A DNA stretch of 64,000 nucleotides, from contig JBAOHV010000016.1 of the NCBI GenBank assembly GCA_037045265.1, positions 532,251 to 596,250 on the forward strand, written 5' to 3'. The translations under genes and the position numbers were made by a program. The notes under the pieces were generated by a model. The model saw nothing but the letters and a program-made list of their open reading frames with translations. It ran no database searches and was not told the DNA's origin. Origin of the DNA: JBAOHV01 sp037045265. GTDB lineage: Bacteria; Actinomycetota; Acidimicrobiia; Acidimicrobiales; Microtrichaceae. Below, piece by piece: positions 52,822 to 62,644 of this stretch; position 1 is the first letter of the stretch, and each line of letters begins with the position of its first letter.

Positions 52822-53514
52822 TTAATACGGCGGTTGGGCTGGCCCACTGTAGCCACACATGCCCAGCCGGGGTGAATTCACCAGGGGTGTCACCACACTA
52901 TCTTCATCCTCAAAATGTTGATGTTGGTCATAATGGTTTTCGCACAAGAATACCCAATCCCCCTTTTCATGTAAGCATTCCGGGCAATACCAACCAGCCA
53001 CGGCTCCGCATTCCGTACATTGGGACTCAGGCAAATGGTTCCGAGCCATCAGGTAAATGGGATGGCGGGTCAACGGTTGCCCTTCTCGCACCGCTACCGC
53101 TTTAATCAATGTTTCGGACGACGTGCCAAAGTCGTAAATATGGGTTAACTCGGTGCCAACATCGAACACAGCCGCAATTTTTCGACTCGTCGCGATCTCT
53201 TTACCCCGCCAGCCACCCACCGAAAACTGGCTCAGATGGCCGCAGCATTCCAACCATATCGCCCGGAGATAACGGTCTAGATCATGCAAGGTGGCCTGAC
53301 CGTTTATTTCAAGATGGAGCCAGTAGTCTCCCCCGTAAGCATCTGAAACCACCAGGTGATAGAGCGGCTGGATGATCTCAGAGCTACTTTGGCCAGCCTT
53401 AGCAATGGTTTCCTGGCGGTGTGAACAGGTTTGTATGTGGCGAGTGAGACCACTGCGGGTCATTTCGCGGCCGCAGAACCCACACGCCCCTTTTGTTGGT
53501 TGCCTTTTAGACAT
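52822..53514 (-). CDS. pRiA4b ORF-3-like protein with zinc-binding motifs
   Basis: 230 residues. N-terminal Cys2-His zinc knuckle (CGFCGREMTRSGLTRHIQTC), the middle resembles the pRiA4b ORF-3 fold (YWLHLEINGQATLHDLDRYL, ELTHIYDFGTSSE), and a C-terminal Cys-rich motif (CTECGAVAGWYCPECL ... CENH). The family is frequent beside type III CRISPR loci and on plasmids in Chloroflexota. The zinc fingers may bind nucleic acid. Function unknown. Confidence 0.75.
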   Translation of the reverse strand: MSKRQPTKGACGFCGREMTRSGLTRHIQTCSHRQETIAKAGQSSSEIIQPLYHLVVSDAYGGDYWLHLEINGQATLHDLDRYLRAIWLECCGHLSQFSVGGWRGKEIATSRKIAAVFDVGTELTHIYDFGTSSETLIKAVAVREGQPLTRHPIYLMARNHLPESQCTECGAVAGWYCPECLHEKGDWVFLCENHYDQHQHFEDEDSVVTPLVNSPRLGMCGYSGPAQPPY

Positions 53515-53588
53515 ATCCCCTCACTGCAAAGCGAACCCTTCGCGCCTTTCCTACCCCAGATAAATTGGCTATAGTCGAATAGCCAGAT

Positions 53589-54005
53589 TTATAAATCAAA
53601 CTGGTTAAACTCTTGTTCCGTGCAGGGAATTGTCAAAATGCCATCTTTGTTCCCATCCAGAATTTGATTGATCTGCTGGAGAAATTCAGCCGTATTCACA
53701 TAGCGAATCTCAAATCGTTTCCCTTTTTCTTTCGTCCTCATCGGAATCATACCAATGCGCCCCAAGATTTCGGCACGAGTGAGTTCGCCTCGACGCAACT
53801 GCAATACCGGCAGATCATAACTCTGCTTACCATACTGTAATTTGATCTGAACCAGTTGATTCTGCCGAATCTGCTCCCGTTGCTGATCTTCACGGATTTG
53901 CCGGGCCTGTCGCCAGGCGAAGAGAGCAAACACCGCTCCTAAGATGCCGATCAGATCGGCAATCAGGCTTAACCATTCGGGTAATGTTGTGTTTTGCATC
54001 TTCAA
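53589..54005 (-). CDS. Membrane protein of unknown function in the CRISPR locus
   Basis: 138 residues. One N-terminal helix (LSLIADLIGILGAVFALFAW), a basic/Gln-rich coiled segment (RQARQIREDQQREQIRQNQL), then a small beta-rich domain (YDLPVLQLRRGELTRAEILG). Located 15 bp after the TIGR03986 gene in the same direction. It might tether something at the membrane or act as an effector, but no family is recognised. A small membrane protein in a type III locus is worth checking as a CorA- or CARF-like accessory. Confidence 0.6.
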   Translation of the reverse strand: MKMQNTTLPEWLSLIADLIGILGAVFALFAWRQARQIREDQQREQIRQNQLVQIKLQYGKQSYDLPVLQLRRGELTRAEILGRIGMIPMRTKEKGKRFEIRYVNTAEFLQQINQILDGNKDGILTIPCTEQEFNQFDL

Positions 54006-54019
54006 CTCACTTCAAAGGT

Positions 54020-56440
54020 TCAACGATTTTGTTTGGGAGCCGGTTTACACTCAATAATCTCATCATCTTGTAGGATCTCCAGGACAAGACAGGCCCGGGA
54101 CTCTCCTACTCGATAGGTGATACCTTCCTGCTGGGTGTGTTTTATTCGCAACAACCAACGTCGGTACTCCCGTTTTTCGGGTATCAGGTACACATCACCA
54201 TTTTTTTCGATGATATCTACTTTACCAGACATGCGCTCACCAATTTCGGGCGCGGTACGCGGTGGGGTTTTGGGTGTAACTGCCTGGGTAACGGGCGTGG
54301 GGCGTGGGGTGGATGGTTCTGATGGGGGTGGTGGCTGAACAGGACGAGATTCGCGGCCGCGTTCCCCTACTTTTCCTCCTGCTACAGCCAACGGATCTGG
54401 CAGTACAGGGCGTTCTTTGTATTCATTAACCGTATCATTGGGCCAGGGTCGCCCCGTTTCATATTCAATCTCCATATACCGGGTTTTCGTCAGCCAATCG
54501 GATGTCCCTTCCCGCCATTCCAGCATCGTCAGAAGCATCCGAATACGCTCTACCTTATATAAGCGGTCTGCCTGAGCAATCCCATTCTCTTGAAGCAGGT
54601 ATGTCTCAAACGCTTTGACATGCGCTTCCATTTCAGTTGGAGTCGCGGCCGCGTTCCAGCTCCCATCTCCACCGAATAATGACCCATACCGCTCCGGTCG
54701 GTTTGTCAGCGTGAGCCGGGGCGTAATCGCTACTGCCCCCATGCCCAACGGTTTGCCCATCCCCAGCTTGTGCCGGTACTGTTTGCCCGGTTCACCCGGT
54801 AACTGCAAAGCCCATAACAACGCTCCTAACTCCTCAGAGCGCAAATTCTCGAAATGCACCTTAAAGTTGAACTGGACACCCGGCTTCACCGGCATGATTC
54901 GGGTCAACTGCTTTTCGTGTTCCCGTTCTTTGGACGAGGCTTCAATGTCTGGCCGTTTGCCTTTGTGCCAATACATTTTGTAGCCGCGAATCTGGGTCTC
55001 ATCGGGGGGGGTGCCATAATGGGCCAATGACTTTTTATCATCCGGGTCATGCCCATTACGACCCGCCTGGGCATCTTGCACCAGATAATGCTGGAAAGTG
55101 GTTGGTTTTGGCCCGGAAAGGGTGCGGGGGGCAATGGAATTTTCCTGCAACCAGACCCCTTCTGCGGCCGCGACAAAACACGCATCACCAAAAAAGACAC
55201 GCCCGGCCCGTTGCCCAGGTGGGCCAATCACCTTTCCATTTTCGCTTTCTTCCACCCAGCCAAAAATCGCATCGGCCAGGTCGGGTTGGTCGTTCTGGCG
55301 CAGGTTGGCTGGTACAAAATCCAGGGGGTTGGCGGCCCGTGTTTCCCCGGCCACATTGAGCCACGCCGGAATACGGAAGTTAGGGCTATGACCAAAATAG
55401 CGCACGATGTTACCTTCCGGCACAAAAAAGACCGGTGCGCCATCTGCCAGACAACCTTGTTTGCCGCCCCAGGCCGTCAACTCTTGCTGGTAGGGCGTCA
55501 GACCATCCAGATAATCTTTGACGGCTTGGGCTTCTATGGGCAAAGATTTGGCCCGTTCATCAGGGAGCAGAATCAGGCTGTGGTTCTTGCGCCGGGTCCT
55601 TTCACCCGTTTCCATCATATTGCCGGAGCAAACCAAAACCCCTTTGTAACGATAATTAGCCTGACGCTCACCAATCCGGGTAATGGCGGTGAAATCGCCT
55701 CGCCCACTGCGCCGGACTTCCGCATCAAATGAGACCAAATAATAGCCCGGTTTGTAATCACGGCTGGTAAGGCGTAACAAACCAGGGATAGCTCTGCCAA
55801 CAATGCTGTCTTCTTTAACCTTAAGATAGGCTCCTGTTTCCGGCCAATTTTGGCTTCTGGGCGTTAAGGCAGGGCGAATGAACCAGTTATCGCCCTGTTT
55901 TTCCAGAAAACCCGCCCGAACGTTCCGGGCAAATTGACCAATGATACTCTGATAAGGATCACGCAGAGGATCATCCCCCTGAGCGGCTACGGCCCGGAAG
56001 GTGAAGGTTGGTGTTGCGCCCACCCAGCGCATCCGGCCATGCCCGGCAATCTCAACCAGTTGGCGGATCATGCCCCGCAAGCTACTACCAGGAAGTCGCG
56101 GGACGGGGTACCTCTCTATTTCGCTTTCATGGGTAGAGAAGAAGGGCGCGGCCGCGATCTTTTGCGCTTCTTTCAATTGATCAGGGCCAGATTGCCCAAA
56201 CTCAGCAAATTGCACCTCGGTCAACATGCCGCGAATGTAAGTCGGGGAACAGGTTTCCAGGTCACAATCAATCCAACCGGTTAAACCATCCCGGTGATAG
56301 GTGTCGTGGCTGAGAGGCGGCCGCGCTTCCACCATACGTTCCGGCAAAGGGACAAAGTTATAAGGGGCAAAGGCCGTCTGTTCGGTGCGGTTTTTTTTGT
56401 CAAACCGGGGCTGGCGGGGATTGGTATGTTTAAGAGCCAT
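54020..56440 (-). CDS. Type III CRISPR RAMP protein, TIGR03986 family
   Basis: 806 residues, normal length. AFAPYNFVPLPERMV at the N-terminus and GSSLRGMIRQLVEIAGHGRM (Gly-rich RAMP loop) near 110 are the family hallmark; later GKVIGPPGQRAGRVFFGDAC and RHKLGMGKPLGMGAVAITPR are typical of Cas7-like folds. The C-terminal part (from 690) has a linker rich in Pro and Thr and an OB-like domain (GKVDIIEKNGDVYLIPEKRE). Part of the backbone of a type III-D effector. Overlaps csx19 by 11 bases. Six GCGGCCGC. Confidence 0.85.
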   Translation of the reverse strand: MALKHTNPRQPRFDKKNRTEQTAFAPYNFVPLPERMVEARPPLSHDTYHRDGLTGWIDCDLETCSPTYIRGMLTEVQFAEFGQSGPDQLKEAQKIAAAPFFSTHESEIERYPVPRLPGSSLRGMIRQLVEIAGHGRMRWVGATPTFTFRAVAAQGDDPLRDPYQSIIGQFARNVRAGFLEKQGDNWFIRPALTPRSQNWPETGAYLKVKEDSIVGRAIPGLLRLTSRDYKPGYYLVSFDAEVRRSGRGDFTAITRIGERQANYRYKGVLVCSGNMMETGERTRRKNHSLILLPDERAKSLPIEAQAVKDYLDGLTPYQQELTAWGGKQGCLADGAPVFFVPEGNIVRYFGHSPNFRIPAWLNVAGETRAANPLDFVPANLRQNDQPDLADAIFGWVEESENGKVIGPPGQRAGRVFFGDACFVAAAEGVWLQENSIAPRTLSGPKPTTFQHYLVQDAQAGRNGHDPDDKKSLAHYGTPPDETQIRGYKMYWHKGKRPDIEASSKEREHEKQLTRIMPVKPGVQFNFKVHFENLRSEELGALLWALQLPGEPGKQYRHKLGMGKPLGMGAVAITPRLTLTNRPERYGSLFGGDGSWNAAATPTEMEAHVKAFETYLLQENGIAQADRLYKVERIRMLLTMLEWREGTSDWLTKTRYMEIEYETGRPWPNDTVNEYKERPVLPDPLAVAGGKVGERGRESRPVQPPPPSEPSTPRPTPVTQAVTPKTPPRTAPEIGERMSGKVDIIEKNGDVYLIPEKREYRRWLLRIKHTQQEGITYRVGESRACLVLEILQDDEIIECKPAPKQNR

Positions 56441-57083
56441 AAGAACCTTTCTCCTTTTCCGGCACTTCTACAACATTCATCAGGCGGCTCAAGGCAATAT
56501 ACGCCTGACCATGAGCATCATCAGCCAGGTAATGACGGACTTGCAGGCCAGCACGCCGATCCCGACCGGGTAGCGGGATAGGAACTGCATGAGTCAGACC
56601 TTGTTGACCATCCCGCATCAAAGTAAAACCGTTATCAGTTTTAATCCCTTTGGCCTCATCTTCGGTGCTGGTTCCCCAGAGCCAGTGGGTTTCGTTGCGT
56701 TGATCGTCAGCACTTACGAACTCATCGGTGAGGACGCGGCCGCGAAAACCACCCTCCACCTGCCACACCAACAACTCGCCCGCTTCCCAAAACAGTCGCG
56801 CCTGTTGCAAGGTAACGGCCCGTAGTTTCACCGGGACATACTCCGAGAACGCTTCACCAGATAGATGCAGTTTCCCTTCATCGTCAAATCGCCCCCAGAT
56901 CACCCCATCATCTGCATGAGCCAGCAGAAACAGGGCTTCGGTTTTGACTTTCTCTTTAAGCCAATTGTAGGCTCGGGTTTCAAACCAGTTTTTTGTTTGC
57001 GCTTCGTTCTCGCCACCAACATCCAACTCTTTCAAATCATCATCCGCTACTGGTGTGATAAGCCAGGGTTTTTCATCTGTCAT
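56430..57083 (-). CDS. csx19: Csx19 family (TIGR03984) protein
   Basis: 217 residues. TEALFLLAHADDGVIWGRFD, LRAVTLQQARLFWEAGELLV and WLWGTSTEDEAKGI match the TIGR03984/Csx19 pattern of type III-D loci. Role unknown; suggested effector-complex subunit. Overlaps the preceding RAMP gene by four bases. Confidence 0.8.
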   Translation of the reverse strand: MTDEKPWLITPVADDDLKELDVGGENEAQTKNWFETRAYNWLKEKVKTEALFLLAHADDGVIWGRFDDEGKLHLSGEAFSEYVPVKLRAVTLQQARLFWEAGELLVWQVEGGFRGRVLTDEFVSADDQRNETHWLWGTSTEDEAKGIKTDNGFTLMRDGQQGLTHAVPIPLPGRDRRAGLQVRHYLADDAHGQAYIALSRLMNVVEVPEKEKGSYGS

Positions 57084-58567
57084 GGTTTTAACTCCTGGTG
57101 CAAAGCCACCACAAATTGCTCTAACTCCGTCTGACTGCTTCCCAGAACAGTCAACTTCTCCCCTTCCTGGGTCAGCGTCCAGGTTTTATCGCCCAACGTA
57201 AGGGTGGCACAATGACCACACACGCGGCCGCGACCCACACTACTCTCTCCACCCAGCGGCAAATCAGTGAGCCATAAATCCTTCAACACCAGCAGTAACA
57301 ACCCCACCGAAGCCTGAAAACGCTGTTCGGGCAGGCCATTCTCAGGTTTGCGTAAAGCCAGGTGGACACGAACAGTGGTCACTTCGCCACTGCCCTTACC
57401 CCAAACCGGCTTCTGGCTGAACAACGCCTGGGGATACGCGCCGCCCGTAAACCGATCTAACTTCACCCGGTTTTGAATACGCTCTTCGATACCATTCTCG
57501 ATCACCGTTTCCTGCACCACTACCCGGCTCCCACTGGCTTCGTCATTAGCGTGGCGGATACGGCGGCCAAACATTTCGTTGACCAGGGTTTCCCCTTTGT
57601 CCTGGTTTAAGGTGTTGGCGATACGTAGAGCGCGGCCGCGAATCACCCCCGCCAGACTCGTCCCCGACAAAATGGGCCGTTCCACTTCACCCCGCCAGGA
57701 ACGCAGATGAGCCATGTCCGCACTGCTCGACCCGCCTTCCTGACGAATGAGCAAGGAGTTTTCCAAATGGAATTCAGCCTTTACCGAGAAGGCTGTCCCC
57801 TGATGTTTAAGTGTGGGCGTCACTTCCAGAAGGGAAAGAATATCATCCCCTGACATGCCCCCCTGCCCCGGGTCATGGTTTAGCCAGCCCAACAAACCGG
57901 CGGTGGTATTCAGGGAATACCGCCACACCCGCCAGCCGGTCACTTTGACCTCACCGTACCCCCGTCGTTTCCGCATCCCTAAACCAATCCGTCCCTCTTC
58001 CAACCCTTTCAAGGCCAGGGCCAGCGATTCCAGCAGGTCCGCATTCGTTTCGTTGCGCCACAATTCAAACCCAAGCGGGAAAACCGTACCCGCCGCCAAC
58101 AATTCAATATCGTACTTGAACCCCTTACCTTTTTCGTTTATTTCGGCAGTACGTGATTTCGCATCAATCGCCACCCCATCGCGTAATTCAACACGCCATG
58201 CCCCTGCGTCCGGAGCTTCCCCTAAGGCATCATCCACCATCAGCCAGCTTTCCACACTGGCCGGGTTCTCATCCCCCTGATTCCCCCGCAGATGACCAAA
58301 AAGCTGTTCGGCCCGCGACTGCCCATTTTGGGACTCGGCGACACCATACCCCTTTTCATACTCCCTCAGATAGTTCCGTAAAGCCCCGGCGATGGAAGCT
58401 CCTGTCAGTAGCGGCCGCGTCACATCAAAACCATCCCGCAAGAGAGGCATATCCGTTTTGGCCCCACTATCCCCATTGCCGAAGTGGGCCGGTGTTTGTA
58501 GTTCCAGGCGACCGGAAATAAAAATCCGCTCCGTCACCCCCCGACTGTTCACTCTTTCATCAGCCAC
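57080..58567 (-). CDS. Double RAMP (Cas7-Cas7) protein of type III-D complex
   Basis: 495 residues from a GTG start, which has GGAGGTGGG just upstream; a longer ATG start at 58594 is possible. Two RAMP units: RPLLTGASIAGALRNYLREY near 45 with GLGMRKRRGYGEVKVTG, and RPILSGTSLAGVIRGR near 310 with GGESSVGRGRVCGH. Each has the Gly-rich loop that binds crRNA. Acts as fused Cas7 subunits of the backbone. Three GCGGCCGC. Confidence 0.85.
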   Translation of the reverse strand: MADERVNSRGVTERIFISGRLELQTPAHFGNGDSGAKTDMPLLRDGFDVTRPLLTGASIAGALRNYLREYEKGYGVAESQNGQSRAEQLFGHLRGNQGDENPASVESWLMVDDALGEAPDAGAWRVELRDGVAIDAKSRTAEINEKGKGFKYDIELLAAGTVFPLGFELWRNETNADLLESLALALKGLEEGRIGLGMRKRRGYGEVKVTGWRVWRYSLNTTAGLLGWLNHDPGQGGMSGDDILSLLEVTPTLKHQGTAFSVKAEFHLENSLLIRQEGGSSSADMAHLRSWRGEVERPILSGTSLAGVIRGRALRIANTLNQDKGETLVNEMFGRRIRHANDEASGSRVVVQETVIENGIEERIQNRVKLDRFTGGAYPQALFSQKPVWGKGSGEVTTVRVHLALRKPENGLPEQRFQASVGLLLLVLKDLWLTDLPLGGESSVGRGRVCGHCATLTLGDKTWTLTQEGEKLTVLGSSQTELEQFVVALHQELKP

Positions 58568-60116
58568 GTCCCACCTCCGCTTTCTTTTTCTCAATCGCCT
58601 GCTTCATCACCCCATCAACCAGCCGGGCGGTAAACTCAGCCCGGAGTTCCGGAGTCAGGCTACTTTTAACCATACCCAGGCGCGGCAACTCTCCGGTAAG
58701 GCCAAATTGCGCCTTGAAATCAGTATCATCCAACGTCTCTCGCGTCTGCAACCAATGCCATAACTTTTCCCGCCCCAAGCGGGCGTCCCGCCACTGTTCT
58801 TTGGCCTTTTTAAGCCCTTCCAAATGTTGGGTAATCCCCCCTGTTTCCCCTGTTTGACCTGTCAACAAAATCCGTTGGGCGGCCAGGCGCACCTGAGACA
58901 GTTGGGCCACGGAAGGCAGGGCATGAAAATTTCCTTTGCTGACATCCAGAGCGGCCACCAGCCCGGCTTCCAACCTGGCCCGCAACAGCCGGTCTGCCAT
59001 CGTTTTAAGCTGTTTTTCGTGAGCAGGCGTTACCGGGGTTATAACGGTGAGCGATGGCGGTTTTAATTCGTCCCGTTCCCACTGTGCTTGTTTATGCCAG
59101 TTGACAGCCACGCGGCCAAACCCTTCATGGCGACGTTCACCCAGGCCATTGGTCACCAGATCATTGATTTGCGCCTGGCTCAGAGTTTCAGCCGGTAGTT
59201 GAAAAACGCTCCCGGCAGAAATAGCCCACGTTTGGGAGAGCGGTAAACCCCAGGTGCGGTTAAATCCGCCTACCAGGGTAACGGTCTGGAAGGTTTTTTG
59301 AGGTTTTGCACCCAGGATGTCCGGCAAAGATGTGGTAATTTGTCCCGTCTCGGGGTGGCGCAGGATGGTGTCACTCAGCAGGGTGATGATGAGAAGATCG
59401 GCAAACGCTACTTCTTCGGGCACGTATTCTTGCCAGTCGTCTTCGATTTCAGCCGCGACCACCTCAACCCGCCCATAACCACCCGTATGGGAGCCACCTA
59501 ACACAAGCACGGTTTCCTGCAACCACCCCTGTAACAGCGCCAGATCCGCCTCGTCATCAGAGAGAATGACTCCGGCCAATTGCTCCCCGGTAGCCATCGC
59601 TTCATAACGAAAGACCTGACTGCTCCCCTGTTTTTTCTCGTTACGGTCACTACTGGCGTTATGCAGGGTGATTTGCCGTCCGGCATCTTTGGTATCGCGG
59701 AGATAAGCCACCCCATCCAGCCAACAAAATTCACCTTTGGGGGCTTTGGGTTTTTGGAGTTCTTTTGTGGCAAGAGCCAGATCGTAACAGGGGATTGAAG
59801 GATCAGCGGCGTCTTCTTTTTCCGTGAACCAGGAACGGGGTGTTGGCAACAGACGTTTTTGTTGTTGTGTGTCCCAGGGATAAGCGTGTAAGAAACGGGT
59901 GGCCGAACTAAAGAACAGGCGGCGGGCCGTATCATCGGTATCCAGGGCATCCTCGCGCTGTAACTGGTGGTGTGACCGATAGGCTTTGATGAGTGCCCCG
60001 CGCACGGCACTGCCTGGCACATAAGCCAGGGATGTGCCGCTGTTGGCTTCGCCACTGTGGGGTTGGGTGACAAGAAGGGGTTCGCACAGACGTAAAACGT
60101 AGGTTAATGCTTTCAT
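58560..60116 (-). CDS. csx10: Csx10 (Cas5-like RAMP) protein
   Basis: 518 residues. VLRLCEPLLVTQPHSGEANS, YVPGSAVRGALIKAY (Gly-rich RAMP loop), VLGGSHTGGYGRVEVV and GLGERRHEGFGRVAVNW, the family signature. Csx10 is the Cas5-type subunit that holds the crRNA 5' tag in type III-D effectors. Overlaps the neighbouring cas7-like gene and the double RAMP by 4 and 8 bases. No GCGGCCGC found here, unlike neighbours. Confidence 0.9.
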   Translation of the reverse strand: MKALTYVLRLCEPLLVTQPHSGEANSGTSLAYVPGSAVRGALIKAYRSHHQLQREDALDTDDTARRLFFSSATRFLHAYPWDTQQQKRLLPTPRSWFTEKEDAADPSIPCYDLALATKELQKPKAPKGEFCWLDGVAYLRDTKDAGRQITLHNASSDRNEKKQGSSQVFRYEAMATGEQLAGVILSDDEADLALLQGWLQETVLVLGGSHTGGYGRVEVVAAEIEDDWQEYVPEEVAFADLLIITLLSDTILRHPETGQITTSLPDILGAKPQKTFQTVTLVGGFNRTWGLPLSQTWAISAGSVFQLPAETLSQAQINDLVTNGLGERRHEGFGRVAVNWHKQAQWERDELKPPSLTVITPVTPAHEKQLKTMADRLLRARLEAGLVAALDVSKGNFHALPSVAQLSQVRLAAQRILLTGQTGETGGITQHLEGLKKAKEQWRDARLGREKLWHWLQTRETLDDTDFKAQFGLTGELPRLGMVKSSLTPELRAEFTARLVDGVMKQAIEKKKAEVGRG

Positions 60117-60809
60117 ACCTGCACCTCCTGTTGCCAGAGGGCAAAGTACTGGTCGGTTGCCGAGGTAGCGAGGGGATCACCGCCAGGGTCTTGCTGGTAT
60201 AAATGAGCCTGTATGCGGCCGCGGCCGCGATTTCGTCCCGTTCCCACCCGTCGCCACGCTTTGACACAGGCGGCTAACCAGGCCAGTTCTCGAACCGGTT
60301 GGGCGGTCGTTTCCATCAGGTCAAGCCGGGCCACAAACGTTGTCTCGCGCAAGATAACCCGCATGGTGCGTAAGGTCTCTCGTTTGGGTGCTCCCGTTAC
60401 CGCATCCATCGCCGTCTGACGGCGCAATCGCGTCAAGGTCTCCAATGTTTGCTCCGGTGTCAGGCCATCATAAAGCTGGCCCTCAGCAATGGTATGGCGA
60501 ATGGCTTCGGGCAATTGGGCATTGCCGACATGGAGAATTCCTACTTTGGCCTCGATCACTGCCCGGTTGCCCAAAGAGATGTTGGTCAATATCCTGCCAG
60601 GTCTTCAATTGGGCGGAGTCTGCTTGTTTTAAGGCAAAAAGGATTTCATCGCCGAGGGCCGCTAACATACCCTTGATCGTTTTGCCCCCCAGAAAGGGCA
60701 GACCAAGCGGATCATGGTGCACTTCCGCATCTACGACCCCAGCCAGGCCATCGCCGCGACCAAAGGTGGCTTCGCTTTTGAGGGTGAATTGTAACCAGAG
60801 CGTTGTCAT
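60113..60809 (-). pseudogene. Csm3-like Cas7 RAMP, one frameshift
   Basis: The start (ATG at 60809, overlapping the end of cas10) gives LWLQFTLKSEATFGRGDGLA, PLGLPFLGGKTIKGMLAALG and HLFGQPGS. After one base is lost near 60570 another frame resumes (VIEAKVGILHVGNAQLPEAI, RRVGTGRNRGRGRIQAHLY), with the Gly-rich C-terminal motif. Family members normally carry an Asp that cuts target RNA; DVEVHHD-like residues appear near residue 27 (VVDAEVHHDPLG). Either decay or a sequence error. Has two overlapping GCGGCCGC at 60215. Confidence 0.75.
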
Positions 60810-62521
60810 GGGGTCTGCTCCTGAACAGGTTTCAGTGGGAGATAGAGATCAATCGCTTCCACGGCATCAAAGTAACCACATTGGTTGCCCTGCCAGCCGT
60901 AATGGGCCATGTCGGGCTGGCCGGGAATAGCGGGCAGTTTATCTAAGCCAAAGTTGGTCAGGAATAACTGCACAGCCGATGCGCCACCCCGTAGACCATC
61001 ACGTAACGCTTTGAGCTTATTGCGCCGTCCCGCCCAGCCTCGTTCATTCTCCTGAAATTCTTTCAACAAGGCTGTAAACGTTTCCCAGGTGCGCCATTGG
61101 CTTGTTGTCATCTACTGGAGTGGAAAGGCGTAGCGGCCGCATCAACAGTTTCCCCTCTTGATATTCCCGTTTACGAATGGCCTTCAACCCATAAATGGCT
61201 CCCGTGGTGGCAAAATGCCAGTCCAGGGTCGTTAAACCTGGCGCTTCTGATTCACCTGCGCCTTTGAGACCGTTGATGGCCTTTTTAGCTGAATCGGCCA
61301 GATCGCTGGCCAGGTCATAGGCACGAGCAAACGGATAATGGGACTTAACCACAGCGACCCCGGCTCTGGCGTAAAGGGGTTGATCGTCTGCCAATTTCCC
61401 TTTCTGGAGTTGATCCAGGTAATAAGCCGCCAGGGATAACCCTAACCGCCCATCACTAGATGAACGTCACATCATCGCCCCCAAAGACGATGGGGCGGAA
61501 GGGTAGGACGTTTTTTATCGTTCTCACGTTTAGGTACGGGAATGTCACGGCAAAAGAATTTATCGTCACCGCAGGCAAATAACTGCTTGACCGTTTCTTT
61601 GAGGGCCATTTGGGCTTGTTGGGCGATAGATTTAGAGAATTTACGCAAGGCCGCCACATAATCCAGGTTTTGATCGGAGCGACTGTACGCCTCGGCAATT
61701 TTGCCAAACCGTTGGCCCATACCGTTGCCATCGGCATGGATGACGGCGATGTAGCTGGATTCACCGTGTGTACCGAACTCACCAAAGTCGTAAACAAATT
61801 GATAGTCGGGCCGTCTCCCATTTCATCTGGTGCAGAACTGCTTTTAGCCGCTCTTTACCCCCATCTTCCGCCCGAAGTTTGTCAGCCACCTCCCCTGAGA
61901 TGAGTTTAGGTTGCCCAACACCAGCTATGGTCTGTGCTTTTTGGGCCGCATCTGCACCAACCACGTTTACATCATTGTCATAGCCAATACCCGGTTGCCC
62001 TGTAAAATCACAGGTGGCCGTTACCCCCAACCCCATTAAAGGGGTCAGGTGGTGGCGATCTCGTTTACGGGCGGCCAGCTCTCCCCGAAGCCGGTGATGC
62101 TCTTTGGCTAAGGCCGTATCTCGCCATGCAAATGGTTCCCCCACCAGGGCGACCAGTTGCATGCCCCTGGCGTCTTGTAGGACTTTGCGGCTCAAACGTT
62201 TAACAACGGCGCGGGCCTTGTTCGGGATTGGCAAAGAGGAGCATGGCGTTGCCTGCGGCCGCGTACACCAATACCACCTCATATCCCGCCCCCAACCCCT
62301 CGGCATCCAGCCCCGCATGATCATCGCCAGGTCAGTTCAAACTTTTTTTTATCCCAGATAACCCCATTATGCCGCAAGGGGTGGAGTGCCTGAACTAACC
62401 ATTCAGTCGTCGCCCGGTAAACCAGTTCCGACGCGCCAATATTCTGGGCCAACTGATTACTGCCAAACACATACTCCTGGATTCCCGTTACTTCAAATAA
62501 TACCTGTGTGACTTGAGCCAT
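60806..62521 (-). pseudogene. cas10: Cas10 (Csm1/Cmr2-type) with several frameshifts
   Basis: Pieces in three frames give one about 570-residue protein: VLFEVTGIQEYVFGSNQLAQ with NIGASELVYRA (start), YAAAGNAMLLF, FTGQPGIGYDNDVNVVGADA, VIHADGNGMGQRFGKI, FRPIVFGGDDVTFI (GGDD palm motif that makes cyclic oligoadenylate), ARAGVAVVKSHYPFARAY, and GYFDAVEAIDLYLPL at the end. Frames change near 62330, 62235, 61810, 61490, 61455 and 61100. No N-terminal HD nuclease, as usual for type III-D. As read it is inactive; the density of shifts may also be sequencing noise, since motifs are well kept. Confidence 0.8.
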
Positions 62522-62558
62522 ACACCACTCCTTACCCTTTCACTTGAGCAAACCGGTT

Positions 62559-62625
62559 GCTGTGGCCGGTCTCCTGACCGAGCCACCCCCCTTTGCTGTG
62601 GCCGGTCTCCCGACCGAGCCACCCC
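62559..62625. repeat. Two tandem hairpins GTGGCCGGTCTCC(T/C)GACCGAGCCAC
   Basis: Copies at 62559-62589 and 62595-62625, each a stem-loop. They are flanked by near-duplicates of the 3' end of the CARF gene: TTTCACTTGAGCAAACC (62539) and TTTCACTGGAGCAAACC (62651). Resembles REP/RAYT-type repeats scattered in such genomes. Located between the CARF gene and cas10. Confidence 0.75.
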
Positions 62626-62644
62626 ACTAATCTGGAGCCAACCC

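Noticed and set aside
60806..61111. Separate small subunit (Cas11-like) gene
   Set aside because: Its sequence (WETFTALLKEF, GYFDAVEAIDLYLP) fits the C-terminal end of Cas10 and follows its frame after a shift.
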